Shown here piece after piece: positions 7,601 through 16,049 of a stretch of DNA of 64,000 bases (position 1 is the first letter of the stretch; each line of letters opens with the position of its first letter). The DNA is taken from contig JBJOFF010000002.1 of the NCBI GenBank assembly GCA_046048895.1, positions 83,732 to 147,731 of the forward strand. The letters run 5' to 3'. Source of the DNA: ZLKRG08 sp046048895 (GTDB taxonomy: Bacteria > Actinomycetota > Actinomycetes > Nanopelagicales > Nanopelagicaceae). The position numbers were made by a program, and so were the translations under genes. The notes under the pieces are model-generated. The model ran no database searches. It was not told where the DNA came from and saw only the letters and a program-made list of their open reading frames with translations.

Positions 7601-8586
7601 CCAGAAATTTTCCTGGGCTAGCGCTGATTGCTGGCTTTGTTGCAATTGCATTTCAAGTAAATAGCTATCAACCTGCCGTAAGTCCATTAGCTCTCTGTGT
7701 TTTATTTGGATTCCTGGCATCAAACTTAGCAAGTTGGCCTAATTGGGCTGAGTCTGGAACAAAACTTGCAAGTAAACGAATAATGCGAATCGGCGTTGCA
7801 TTGCTTGGTTTTCAACTTAGTGTTGAAGCTCTCCAGCAGATTGGCTTAAAAGGAGTTTTGACGGTACTTGCAGTAGTTATCTTTACCATTTTTGGAATTT
7901 TGTTTCTCTCCAAATTATTTGGCATGACTGGTGATTTAGGTTTACTAATCGGAGTTGGTTTCGGAGTCTGTGGTGCAACTGCAGTAGCGGCGATTCGGCC
8001 ACAAACAAAGGCAACACAAGAAGAAACTTCTTATGCCATCGCATTGATTTCGCTTTGTGGCACTTTATCTATTGTGGTGCTCCCATTAATTGGGCACGTA
8101 CTCAATCTATCGACACAAACTTTTGGCGCATGGGCTGGCGCTGCCGTGCATGATGTGGGTCAAGTTATTGCTACTGCATCCGTATGGGATCAAGATGCAA
8201 TTGCTGCAGCGATTGTGGTCAAGTTAGCGCGAGTAAGCATGCTAGCCCCAATAGTTTTAATACTTTCAATTAGACATAGAAAGTATTTAAGAAGTATCAA
8301 TAAAAGCGAAGAAAAAAGTGAAAAAGTTCCATTAATTCCATTTTTTGTAATTGGTTTTATTGCAGTAGCTGTCTTTCACAATACGGTTGATATACCAACA
8401 GGTACAACGGCAAATTTTGTTTTGTTATCCAAATGGTTGCTTGGTGCGGGCTTAGTAGCCCTTGGTGCAAATGTTAAATGGAATAACATTAAAAAAATTG
8501 GCGCTAAACCAATGTTAATGGGAATGCTCGCATGGCTAATTGTTGCTGGTGTAGCACTCTTTGCAGTTAACTTAACTGGGATTTAG
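7579..8586 (+). CDS. suyZ: YeiH/PSE-family membrane exporter, probable sulfite exporter
   Basis: The 335-residue polytopic membrane protein has about nine to ten hydrophobic segments and the UPF0324/YeiH signature regions (IGVGFGVCGATAVAAIRP and AGAAVHDVGQVIATA). Genes of this family sit in sulfolactate, taurine and cysteate clusters as suyZ/tauZ and are proposed to export sulfite or sulfate. A TTG start at 7579 overlaps comC by 22 bases; no strong ribosome binding site is visible, so coupled translation is likely. Its 3' end overlaps the convergent rarD by 20 bases. Transport direction and anion are from family knowledge. Confidence 0.82.
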   Translation: MEFKIIITRNFPGLALIAGFVAIAFQVNSYQPAVSPLALCVLFGFLASNLASWPNWAESGTKLASKRIMRIGVALLGFQLSVEALQQIGLKGVLTVLAVVIFTIFGILFLSKLFGMTGDLGLLIGVGFGVCGATAVAAIRPQTKATQEETSYAIALISLCGTLSIVVLPLIGHVLNLSTQTFGAWAGAAVHDVGQVIATASVWDQDAIAAAIVVKLARVSMLAPIVLILSIRHRKYLRSINKSEEKSEKVPLIPFFVIGFIAVAVFHNTVDIPTGTTANFVLLSKWLLGAGLVALGANVKWNNIKKIGAKPMLMGMLAWLIVAGVALFAVNLTGI

Positions 8587-9451
8587 TCTGCTTAACCAAG
8601 TCAGTTGCAAGCGCAAATAACGCAACCCAAATAATTAAGAATCCAACCCAACGCGCAGCTGGCATAGCTTCATGGTTAATCCAGACTCCAATTGAAAATT
8701 GCAGAGTTGGAGTTATGTATTGCAAGAGACCCAATGTGGAATATGGAAGGCGAGTAGCTGCGCCATTGAAGAGTAATAAAGGAATCGCGGTGACCGCTCC
8801 AGCTGCAGTTAAAAGCAGCGTCAAACTCAGCGAGGATCCTCCCCATTGACCTTGACCTTTGCTACCTAAGTAGAAGAGAAATCCAGCGTAAGGAATAAAT
8901 GAGATCAACGTTTCGATGGTTAGCCCTTCGAGCGCCCCTAGATTTAAGCGCTTTTTAATCAACCCGTAAGAGCCCCAAGAAGTGGCAAGTACCAAAGCAA
9001 TCCATGGCAATCTGCCGTAATCGTAAGTGAGGACCAATACGCCAATTGCACCCATACCAACTGCGAGCCACTGCAATTTACGAAGTTTCTCTTTCAGGAG
9101 AATTACGCCAAAAGCAATGATAAATAAGGGGTTTATGTAATACCCAAGGGCTGCTTCGACTACATGTCCATTGTTGGTTGCCCAGATGTAAACCAACCAA
9201 TTGATAGAAATTAACGCAGATGCGATTGTTAATCGAATGAAAACTCTTTTAGTGAACATCAGTGAAAACATATTTCGCAGCTGTTTTTGAAATGCTAAAA
9301 CTAAGATACAGAAAATTGATGTCCAAGCTGCGCGATGCGAAACGATTTCTTGGGGTGAGGCAGGTTCTAGTAGTGGCCAGTAAAGTGGGAAGAGCCCCCA
9401 CAGCACATGAGCTGAGACTCCAAAAGTTAATCCAAGTTTGTATTTATTCAA
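8567..9451 (-). CDS. rarD: RarD, EamA-family (DMT) transporter
   Basis: The 294-residue protein has ten predicted transmembrane helices in two EamA repeats. The start GLTFGVSAHVLWGLFPLYW and the downstream EIVSHRAAWT are the RarD signature. RarD proteins are inner-membrane drug/metabolite carriers whose substrate is unknown; in older literature they are tied to chloramphenicol sensitivity. The gene converges on suyZ and overlaps it by 20 bases. It lies 6 bases downstream of yajQ and may be cotranscribed with it. Confidence 0.88.
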   Translation of the reverse strand: MNKYKLGLTFGVSAHVLWGLFPLYWPLLEPASPQEIVSHRAAWTSIFCILVLAFQKQLRNMFSLMFTKRVFIRLTIASALISINWLVYIWATNNGHVVEAALGYYINPLFIIAFGVILLKEKLRKLQWLAVGMGAIGVLVLTYDYGRLPWIALVLATSWGSYGLIKKRLNLGALEGLTIETLISFIPYAGFLFYLGSKGQGQWGGSSLSLTLLLTAAGAVTAIPLLLFNGAATRLPYSTLGLLQYITPTLQFSIGVWINHEAMPAARWVGFLIIWVALFALATDLVKQTKSQLS

Positions 9452-9457
9452 TTTAAA

Positions 9458-9946
9458 CTATCTGTAGTTTACAAATTGGACAGCAAAATCAAGAGAAGCA
9501 TTTTTTACGAGCGCAATAACCTCTTGCAAGTCATCTCGAGATTTACTGGATACGCGAAGTTCGTCTCCTTGAATCTGAGTCTTAACTGCTTTGGGTCCTT
9601 CATCTTTAATTAGCTTCGCAACTTTTTTGGCATTCTCTGTGGAGATACCCTCTTTGAGCGGGCAATTAATCTTGGTTAATTTTCCAGATTGCTGTGGCTC
9701 AGAAGGATCTAAGTGTTTCAGTGAAACATTACGCTTAATCATCTTCTCTTTGAGTACTTCAAGGGCTGCCTTGGCGCGTTCTTCGGTTTCGGATTCAATC
9801 TTGATAACATCGCCAGCCATCTCTAACTTGGTGCCGGTACCTTTAAAATCAAAGCGCGTATCCAGCTCGCGAGCAGCTTGGTTGACCGCATTATCTAACT
9901 CTGCGCGATCAATCTTTGAAACGATATCGAAACTACTATCAGCCAT
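9458..9946 (-). CDS. yajQ: YajQ-family nucleotide-binding protein (UPF0234)
   Basis: The 162-residue cytoplasmic protein opens with SSFDIVSKIDRAELDNAV and DTRFDFKGT, diagnostic of YajQ, and ends with ..LDFAVQFVNYR as usual. The fold is two ferredoxin-like domains. Some homologues bind cyclic di-GMP and act with transcription factors; whether that applies here is unknown. The length is typical of the family. rarD follows after 11 bases. Confidence 0.93.
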   Translation of the reverse strand: MADSSFDIVSKIDRAELDNAVNQAARELDTRFDFKGTGTKLEMAGDVIKIESETEERAKAALEVLKEKMIKRNVSLKHLDPSEPQQSGKLTKINCPLKEGISTENAKKVAKLIKDEGPKAVKTQIQGDELRVSSKSRDDLQEVIALVKNASLDFAVQFVNYR

Positions 9947-9967
9947 AATGGTTAAGGTAACAACCTT

Positions 9968-10008
9968 TCAACTAAAAGAGAAACCCGCCTCACGTATGAG
10001 ACGGGTTT
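9968..10008 (-). terminator. Rho-independent terminator downstream of the zinc-ribbon gene
   Basis: Arms AAACCCG (9981-9987) and CGGGTTT (10002-10008) plus an inner CTC/GAG pair form a stem. On the minus strand it is followed by TTTCTCTTTTAG, a reasonable U-rich tail. It separates the DUF5679 gene from yajQ. Confidence 0.7.
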
Positions 10009-10029
10009 AACTACTTATTGCTTAACTAG

Positions 10030-10191
10030 TTACTGTGCCTTACCAAGAATGCGGTTTACCTTGGTGCCGCAAACTGGGCAGATGCCCTGTGCCATGCGAC
10101 GACCAGAGTCAGAAACCTTTACGGTTCCTTCGAATTCACGCTTCTCTTTGCACTTCACGCAGTAAGCGTCACCTTTATATGTCTCTGCCAT
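10030..10191 (-). CDS. Small zinc-ribbon protein, DUF5679 family
   Basis: I choose the ATG at 10191 because GGAG lies 9 bases upstream of it; the in-frame ATG at 10200 is too close to that site. The product has 53 residues with two Cys pairs, CVKC (11-14) and CPVC (38-41), which should bind one zinc. This is the actinobacterial DUF5679 protein, of unknown function, often kept even in streamlined genomes. A clear terminator follows it. Confidence 0.8.
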   Translation of the reverse strand: MAETYKGDAYCVKCKEKREFEGTVKVSDSGRRMAQGICPVCGTKVNRILGKAQ

Positions 10192-10358
10192 ATGTACCAT
10201 CTCCAATCGACGCACCCGGAGTCGAATCTCCTCGGCGCTCAGATAAAAGATTACCCCTGCTTGAGCCTAAATCTGCGCTCATTTACTCGAAATTTGGGTA
10301 AATGTGAGCTTTTATTGAGCGGATTTGAGCGCAAATCGACCTTCAATTACCCTACGTC

Positions 10359-10385
10359 TTAGCACTCGGGACCCGAGAGTGATAA
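10359..10385. promoter_or_regulatory. CIRCE operator (HrcA site) upstream of groEL
   Basis: TTAGCACTC-N9-GAGTGATAA is a nearly perfect CIRCE inverted repeat, differing from consensus by one base in the right arm (A for C). It lies 51 bases before the groEL start. HrcA repression of groEL under non-stress conditions is the established role; hrcA itself is outside the window. Confidence 0.93.
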
Positions 10386-10435
10386 ATCGGGCCAAAGAGG
10401 GAAATTAATCAAGAGACTGTCAAAGGAGATAAGCA

Positions 10436-12055
10436 ATGGCAAAGCAGATTGCCTTCAACGAAGAGGCACGCCGCGGTTTAGAACGCGGAATGAATGTATT
10501 AGCTGATGCGGTGAAAGTAACCCTTGGACCTCGCGGACGTAACGTAGTCCTCGAGAAGAAGTGGGGCGCACCAACTATCACCAACGATGGCGTTTCAATC
10601 GCTAAGGAGATCGAACTTGAAGATCCATATGAAAAAGTTGGCGCAGAACTTGTAAAAGAGGTCGCAAAGAAGACTGACGATGTTGCTGGCGATGGCACCA
10701 CCACCGCAACCGTGCTTGCGCAAGCGCTAGTGCGCGAAGGTTTACGTAACGTGGCAGCCGGTTCAAATCCAATGGGAATCAAGCGCGGCATTGAAAAAGC
10801 GGTAGCTGCTGTTACCGATGAACTTTTGAAGATGGCAAAGAATGTTGAAACCAAAGAACAGATTGCAGCGACTGCATCTATCTCTGCAGCTGACACCACA
10901 ATCGGCGAAATGATTGCCGAAGCGATGGATAAAGTTGGCAAAGAGGGTGTTATCACCGTTGAAGAGTCAAACACTTTCGGATTAGAACTTGAATTAACTG
11001 AAGGTATGCGCTTTGACAAGGGATATATCTCACCATATTTCGTAACTGATACCGATCGCATGGAAGCAGTTCTAGAAGATGCTTACGTGATGATTGCAAA
11101 TTCAAAGATTTCAAATATCAAAGATATGTTGCCAATTCTTGAGAAAGTAATGCAGACCGGCAAGCCACTTGCAATTATCGCTGAAGATGTTGAAGCAGAG
11201 GCGCTCGCAACTTTGGTGGTTAATAAGATTCGCGGAAACTTCCGTTCCGCTGCGGTAAAGGCGCCAGGTTTTGGCGATCGTCGTAAGGCGATGCTGCAAG
11301 ATATTGCAATTCTTACCGGCGCAACTGTGATCTCAGAAGAGGTCGGCCTAAAGCTAGACCAAGCTGGTATCGAACTACTTGGCCGTGCACGTAAAGTTGT
11401 GATTTCTAAGGACGAAACCACCATCGTTGAAGGCGCTGGCGATGAGGCTCAGATTAAGGGTCGCGTCACTCAGATTCGCCAAGAGATCGAGAAGTCTGAT
11501 TCAGATTATGATCGCGAAAAACTACAAGAGCGTTTAGCAAAACTTGCTGGCGGTGTTGCAGTTATTAAAGCTGGCGCAGCGACTGAAGTTGAGTTAAAAG
11601 AGCGTAAGCACCGCATCGAAGATGCAGTTCGTAACGCAAAGGCCGCTGTTGAAGAGGGCATCGTGGCCGGTGGTGGCGTTGCATTAATTCAAGCTGGCGC
11701 AAAGGTTTTCCCTAACTTGAAGCTAACTGGCGAAGAGGCAGTTGGCGCCAAGATTGTTGAAGCGGCTATCGAAGCTCCGCTAAAGCAGATTGCAGCAAAT
11801 GCTGGACTCGAAGGTGGAGTTATCGTCGAGAAGGTGCGTCACTTAGAACCAGGTCATGGTTTAAATGCTGCAACTGGTGAATATGTTGACATGATCAAGT
11901 CAGGAATTATCGATCCTGCAAAGGTAACTCGTTCAGCTTTACAGAATGCGGCATCAATTGCGGCGCTCTTCCTAACTACTGAAGCAGTTATTGCAGATAA
12001 GCCAGAGAAGACACCAGCAATGCCTGCCGGCGCTGGTGGAGACATGGACTTCTAA
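10436..12055 (+). CDS. groEL: 60 kDa chaperonin GroEL
   Basis: The 539-residue protein has full family length. The ATP-binding GDGTTTATVLAQ block, the KVGKEGVITVEE hinge and the GGGVALIQA region are all present. The C-terminus, GAGGDMDF, is the methionine/glycine type rather than the His-rich tail of mycobacterial GroEL1, so this looks like the housekeeping GroEL2. It stands alone: groES is not adjacent, as is common for the second groEL locus of Actinobacteria. CIRCE control is seen upstream, and AAGGAG precedes the ATG. A DUF3027 gene follows after 16 bases. Confidence 0.98.
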   Translation: MAKQIAFNEEARRGLERGMNVLADAVKVTLGPRGRNVVLEKKWGAPTITNDGVSIAKEIELEDPYEKVGAELVKEVAKKTDDVAGDGTTTATVLAQALVREGLRNVAAGSNPMGIKRGIEKAVAAVTDELLKMAKNVETKEQIAATASISAADTTIGEMIAEAMDKVGKEGVITVEESNTFGLELELTEGMRFDKGYISPYFVTDTDRMEAVLEDAYVMIANSKISNIKDMLPILEKVMQTGKPLAIIAEDVEAEALATLVVNKIRGNFRSAAVKAPGFGDRRKAMLQDIAILTGATVISEEVGLKLDQAGIELLGRARKVVISKDETTIVEGAGDEAQIKGRVTQIRQEIEKSDSDYDREKLQERLAKLAGGVAVIKAGAATEVELKERKHRIEDAVRNAKAAVEEGIVAGGGVALIQAGAKVFPNLKLTGEEAVGAKIVEAAIEAPLKQIAANAGLEGGVIVEKVRHLEPGHGLNAATGEYVDMIKSGIIDPAKVTRSALQNAASIAALFLTTEAVIADKPEKTPAMPAGAGGDMDF

Positions 12056-12071
12056 GTCTTAATTTTCTCTA

Positions 12072-12740
12072 ATGAACAATATGAAATTTGATGCAACCGA
12101 TTTAGCTCTTAGCGCCGCAATTGAAGCTGCTGGCGCGAAAGAGCTAGTCGGTGCATTTATTTCAGTTGAATTTGACGATGAAGATCGTTTAGCAAATTAC
12201 CTATTTGAATCAAGACTTCCTGGATATAACGGATGGCGTTGGTCAGTAACAATTACAAAGTTAGATGCAGATTCACCTGCAACCATCTGTGATGCCGTTG
12301 CGATACCTGGACCGGATGCGTTACTTGCACCTAAATGGATTCCGTATGCAGATCGTTTACAACCTGGCGATGTTGGTGTTGGTGATATCGTGCCAAGTCA
12401 GCCAGATGATGTGCGATTAGTGCCTGGCTTTGCAGCCCTGCCGCAAGATGAAGAGCTAAACCCAACACAATTATGGGAGCTCGGTCTTGGTCGTTTGCGC
12501 GTTCTTTCTATTGAAGGTCGTGATCAGGCAGCAGCTCGTTGGTACGAAGGCGAACGTGGCCCAAATGCTCCAATTGCAAAGATGGCGCCAAAGCCTTGTG
12601 GTTCATGCGGATTTTTCTTACCGATTGCAGGCTCACTGCGTAGCGCTTTTGGTGTTTGTGCCAATGCAATCTCACCGGAAGATGCGAAAGTGGTATCTGT
12701 AGATCACGGATGCGGCGCACATTCGGAAGCGACCGTCTAA
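12072..12740 (+). CDS. DUF3027 domain-containing protein
   Basis: The 222-residue soluble protein belongs to an actinobacterial family of unknown function. Visible features are GYNGWRWSVT, WIPYADRLQPGDVGVGD, and a C-terminal Cys-rich segment (CGSCGFF ... GVCAN ... HGCGAH) that could bind a metal. It probably reads through from groEL, and a cspA-like gene follows, an order that recurs in Actinobacteria. No function is claimed. Confidence 0.88.
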   Translation: MNNMKFDATDLALSAAIEAAGAKELVGAFISVEFDDEDRLANYLFESRLPGYNGWRWSVTITKLDADSPATICDAVAIPGPDALLAPKWIPYADRLQPGDVGVGDIVPSQPDDVRLVPGFAALPQDEELNPTQLWELGLGRLRVLSIEGRDQAAARWYEGERGPNAPIAKMAPKPCGSCGFFLPIAGSLRSAFGVCANAISPEDAKVVSVDHGCGAHSEATV

Positions 12741-12750
12741 CCGCTTAGGT

Positions 12751-12756
12751 TAGAAT
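12751..12756 (+). promoter_or_regulatory. Possible -10 element for the cold-shock gene
   Basis: TAGAAT fits an actinobacterial -10; no good -35 lies at the right distance. It would give a leader of about 47 bases containing a small TAAAAC/GTTTTA hairpin (12765-12780), followed by a strong AAGGAG site. Confidence 0.3.
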
Positions 12757-12808
12757 TTACCTCTTAAAACATCCGTTTTAGAAGTCTCAAACCAATAAGG
12801 AGCCGACT

Positions 12809-13198
12809 ATGCCAACAGGTAAAGTGAAATGGTTTAGCCTCGAAAAGGGCTTTGGGTTCATCGAATCTGATGAGGGCGAAGATGTTTATTTAGCAGCGAC
12901 TGCGCTGCCAGAAGGCGTTACCACTGTAAAGCCAGGGACCAAACTTGAATTTGGCGTTGCAGATGGTCGACGCGGTCCGCAAGCACTTTCAGTTCGAGTA
13001 ATTGAAGCGCCAACATCTTTGGCAGCATCATCGCGTGCAGCGACCGATGATCTAGCTTCAATTATCGAAGATTCAATTAAGATTTTAGATCGCGTCGGCA
13101 ACAATATCCGTCGCGGAAAATATCCAACTACCGTAGAAGCGCAACGCTTAGGTAAAGTGCTTCGCGGTATCGCGCAGCAAATTGAAGATAACTCTTAA
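12809..13198 (+). CDS. Cold-shock domain protein with C-terminal extension
   Basis: The 129-residue protein has an N-terminal cold-shock domain (1-65) carrying the RNP1-like KGFGFIES motif (13-20) and a weaker RNP2 (EDVYLAAT in place of the usual DVFVH). A helical extension of about 60 residues follows (DLASIIEDSIKILDRVGNN...), unlike the 67-residue CspA. An AAGGAG site lies 9 bases before the ATG. Such extended proteins sit beside DUF3027 genes in Actinobacteria. It probably binds single-stranded RNA or DNA. Confidence 0.88.
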   Translation: MPTGKVKWFSLEKGFGFIESDEGEDVYLAATALPEGVTTVKPGTKLEFGVADGRRGPQALSVRVIEAPTSLAASSRAATDDLASIIEDSIKILDRVGNNIRRGKYPTTVEAQRLGKVLRGIAQQIEDNS

Positions 13199-13209
13199 TT
13201 GGATTTAAA

Positions 13210-13473
13210 TTGTTTAAATCTTTAGGTAATTACATCAAGAAAGCTTGGCGTAAGTTGCCTCATCCACTGCGTTGGTTAACCGCTGCCACGGTAGGCGCAA
13301 CTTTGATCGTAGTAGGCATTATTTTTATGGTACTTCCTGGACCTGGAATTCCTTTAGTTATTGCGGGTTTAGCGATTCTTGCAACTGAATTCACCTGGGC
13401 AGAAATTTGGTTAGCCAAGACTAAGCACCATGTAAATCGTGCAGTTGATCGGGTGAGAAAAAAGAAATCTTAA
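13210..13473 (+). CDS. Small PGPGW/TIGR02611-type membrane protein
   Basis: The 87-residue protein has two hydrophobic helices; the segment between or beside them, MVLPGPGIPLVIAGLAILATEF, carries the PGPG motif of this family. The ends are basic (KKAWRKLPHP and VRKKKS), suggesting cytoplasmic termini. The TTG start at 13210 gives the natural N-terminus, but the ribosome binding site is weak. The function is unknown. Its stop overlaps the stop of the convergent DUF2530 gene by 4 bases. Confidence 0.75.
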   Translation: MFKSLGNYIKKAWRKLPHPLRWLTAATVGATLIVVGIIFMVLPGPGIPLVIAGLAILATEFTWAEIWLAKTKHHVNRAVDRVRKKKS

Positions 13474-13649
13474 AGACCGCTTCGGCGATCTCGTCTTACG
13501 GTGTAACCAATACCGACAAATCCAAGCGCCGCGCCGGTTATGCAGGTCCAGAGAAATTTGGTATCTGCATCAACTAATAAGCCGATAATTGCAGCTACTA
13601 CCCAGATTGAGATTCCGGTGATGATTAGAGTCACCATGCGAGTTTTCAC
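13470..13649 (-). CDS. Small membrane protein, DUF2530 type
   Basis: A 59-residue frame from GTG 13649 encodes two hydrophobic helices (ITGISIWVVAAIIGLLV and WTCITGAALGFVGIGYTV) ending in an RRDRRSGL basic tail. This matches the actinobacterial DUF2530 layout: short, two helices, a WxWxxxxGxxLG-like turn and an Arg-rich end. It fills the otherwise empty gap between the PGPGW gene and the MFS gene. An ATG at 13637 is an alternative start. The function is unknown. Confidence 0.65.
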   Translation of the reverse strand: MKTRMVTLIITGISIWVVAAIIGLLVDADTKFLWTCITGAALGFVGIGYTVRRDRRSGL

Positions 13650-13672
13650 GGTGTCAGTGTATTCTCACCTTA

Positions 13673-14941
13673 ATGATTTCGAAGATTTCGCCAGAAGGTA
13701 ACTGGAGAGCGTTGCGCCACCGCAACTTTCGAATTCTTTATTCAGCTGCAATTCTTACCAACATTGGTACTTGGGCACAGCGAGTTGCTCAAGATTGGTT
13801 GGTGCTTGAACTTACTAATAACAATGGCACCTATCTTGGAATAGTTACAGCGTTGCAATTTCTGCCGGTCATGCTGCTTAGCATGCAAGGTGGGGTATTG
13901 GCCGACAAGGTTGATAAGCGAAAAGCGTTAATAATTACCAATTTCGGCAGCGGTATAACTGCTTTGATATTGGGGTTCTTAGTGTTGGCTGATTCTGCAA
14001 CTATGGAACATGTTTACGTGTTGGCAGTACTACTTGGAATCTTTAGCGCCTTTGATGCGCCAATTCGCCAGAGTTTCAATGTGGAAGTTGTGGGTCCGAA
14101 GGATCTAACCAATGCCATGGGATTAAATAGCGCCAACTTTCACTTTGGTCGTTTAGTTGGACCGGCAGTATCTGGTTTTTTAATTGCCGCCTTCGGTACC
14201 GGACCATCATTTCTAATCAATGGCCTCTCTTTCTTTGTCGTGATGTTGGCATTTTTGGCAGTGCGCACCTCCGAATTACATATTGAAGAGAAGTCAAAGA
14301 GCGATGGCACTTTGAAAGAAGCATTTAATTACATTAAGCGGCGCCCAGATATTCAATTAATAATGTTAACCATTTTCTTTGCCTCTAATTTTGGGTTAAA
14401 TATGCAAATCTTTAATGCGTTGATGGCGACCAAAGTTTTTGGTAAAGGAGCAGCTTCTTACGGCGTACTTGGTACTTTAGTCGGTTTGGGAACGTTAACT
14501 GGGGCCCTAATTGCAGCGCGCAGAGATCGGACTAAAAATACTAAATTTGTACCATTGGCGGCAGTTAACTTTGGTTTCTGGGTATCGATGTTGGCTATTG
14601 CACCTAATTTCACAATTTATTCACTAGTACTTCCAATTTCTGGCATGAGTGCCATAACCACAATGATCACTGCAAATACCTTTATTCAGACAAATAGTGA
14701 TCCAGCTATTCGTGGGCGCATTATGGGAATTTATTTATTTATTTTCATGGGTGGAACTCCAATAGGTTCACCGTTGATTGGTTATTGTGCCGAGAATTTT
14801 GGAGTTCGTTGGACCATGGCGGGTTGCGGAATTATTACGCTCTCCGCAGCCATATTTTTATTCTTTAAGTATCGAAATAGTGCAGTAATTCCGCAGGATG
14901 TTAGCGTTTCTGCGGTGCTTCGGAAGGCACCCACACAATAG
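13673..14941 (+). CDS. MFS transporter, DHA3/EntS-like
   Basis: The 422-residue protein has twelve predicted transmembrane segments. The N-terminus (WRALRHRNFRILYSAAILTNIGTW and QRVAQDWLVLELT) and the loop GGVLADKVDKRKALI are typical of the EntS/DHA3 group of drug or siderophore exporters. The substrate cannot be told from sequence. Its 3' end overlaps the convergent MFS gene by 41 bases, so the last 13 codons are shared on opposite strands. Confidence 0.85.
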   Translation: MISKISPEGNWRALRHRNFRILYSAAILTNIGTWAQRVAQDWLVLELTNNNGTYLGIVTALQFLPVMLLSMQGGVLADKVDKRKALIITNFGSGITALILGFLVLADSATMEHVYVLAVLLGIFSAFDAPIRQSFNVEVVGPKDLTNAMGLNSANFHFGRLVGPAVSGFLIAAFGTGPSFLINGLSFFVVMLAFLAVRTSELHIEEKSKSDGTLKEAFNYIKRRPDIQLIMLTIFFASNFGLNMQIFNALMATKVFGKGAASYGVLGTLVGLGTLTGALIAARRDRTKNTKFVPLAAVNFGFWVSMLAIAPNFTIYSLVLPISGMSAITTMITANTFIQTNSDPAIRGRIMGIYLFIFMGGTPIGSPLIGYCAENFGVRWTMAGCGIITLSAAIFLFFKYRNSAVIPQDVSVSAVLRKAPTQ

Positions 14942-16049
14942 CGCTGATTGAAATAACAATTAGTATTGGCACCATTAAATAAGCTTTAGAAATTCCGATT
15001 CGATCACCAAAGAATCCCAATAAAAATGGTGCTAGTGCAATTGCTAAGCCAGCAGCATAAGCAGATTTACCCATAGCTAAATCTGGTTTGTTATCACTTA
15101 ATTTAATAATTCGAACCATAGTCATTGGAAATTGACCACTAATTCCAATTCCCACAAATAACAACATCACCAAAGAAAAATAAAGATTGTGCGAGACCCA
15201 GAAGAGCATAAATGAAACAAACTGAATCATCAGTATCGTCTTTAATCGCACATCTAAAGTAGTCCGGCGCATCCATATTGGAATAAACCATCTTCCGATT
15301 CCAAATCCGGTACCAAGTGCTGCGACGCAAAGTGTGGCCAAAGCAGATGAAGAACCGGTGCGATCAGAGAGTAGCGCCGCCGCCCAGAAGGAGGTGGCAA
15401 ATTCAGATGAGATTGTGGCGAAAAAACCAAACCAAGCAATCCAAAATTTAGCTCCTAATTTTCCACTCTGCTTTGGTGCATCTGCCTGATGATTATCAAC
15501 AATTTTATCTTTGCCAAAAAAGTAGAGCGCAATTGCAGCTGGAATGCAGATCAACAATCCAGCACGCCAAGAGATTCCAAAAGATGCCAGCGTGCCTACT
15601 AATAAGGTTCCGAAAACAAATCCAATAGCGTTAATGGCGTTACTTTGGGATACCGCTTGATCTGGAGTCTCTGGATAGTGATGCGACAACAATGTGACCA
15701 TATTAAGAATTACAAAATTAAAGCCTACGCAAGAGAATAGAACTGCCGGCAAGGTGTAACTAATAGTTGGACCTAATGCGAAGAACGGTAGCCCAATTGT
15801 GAAGATTGTTAACCCTAACCAAGAGGTATTCCGACGCCCATATTTATGGTTTAAATGGGGATGAATCAGCCCTGCGATTATTGCCGCTACGCCCATCATG
15901 GTGCCGTGCAGGCCTGCGATGGTTAGTGAAGTGCCTTGCTCTTCTCGTAAAAGTGGCTGGGCAGGGCCAAAGCCACCTAAGAAGAAATTAAGAATTGTGG
16001 CTTGACCCGCAACGGTCCAGAAAAGCGAATCTCTATTTAATTTACTCAA
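14901..16049 (-). CDS. MFS transporter, unknown substrate
   Basis: The 382-residue protein has about twelve transmembrane segments and the loop HPHLNHKYGRRNTSW between helices 2 and 3, matching the MFS A-motif position. A second cytoplasmic loop holds FGKDKIVDNHQADAPK. It lies directly downstream of serC with no gap (SerC starts upstream, ending at 16050), so it is likely cotranscribed with serC and pdxH. It is only distantly related to the neighbouring convergent MFS protein. The substrate is unknown. Confidence 0.82.
   Translation of the reverse strand: MSKLNRDSLFWTVAGQATILNFFLGGFGPAQPLLREEQGTSLTIAGLHGTMMGVAAIIAGLIHPHLNHKYGRRNTSWLGLTIFTIGLPFFALGPTISYTLPAVLFSCVGFNFVILNMVTLLSHHYPETPDQAVSQSNAINAIGFVFGTLLVGTLASFGISWRAGLLICIPAAIALYFFGKDKIVDNHQADAPKQSGKLGAKFWIAWFGFFATISSEFATSFWAAALLSDRTGSSSALATLCVAALGTGFGIGRWFIPIWMRRTTLDVRLKTILMIQFVSFMLFWVSHNLYFSLVMLLFVGIGISGQFPMTMVRIIKLSDNKPDLAMGKSAYAAGLAIALAPFLLGFFGDRIGISKAYLMVPILIVISISAIVWVPSEAPQKR

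Noticed and set aside
10420..11061. 213-codon ORF antisense to groEL
   Set aside because: Low-complexity Ser/Ala translation opposite a certain gene; no ribosome binding site and no recognisable domain.
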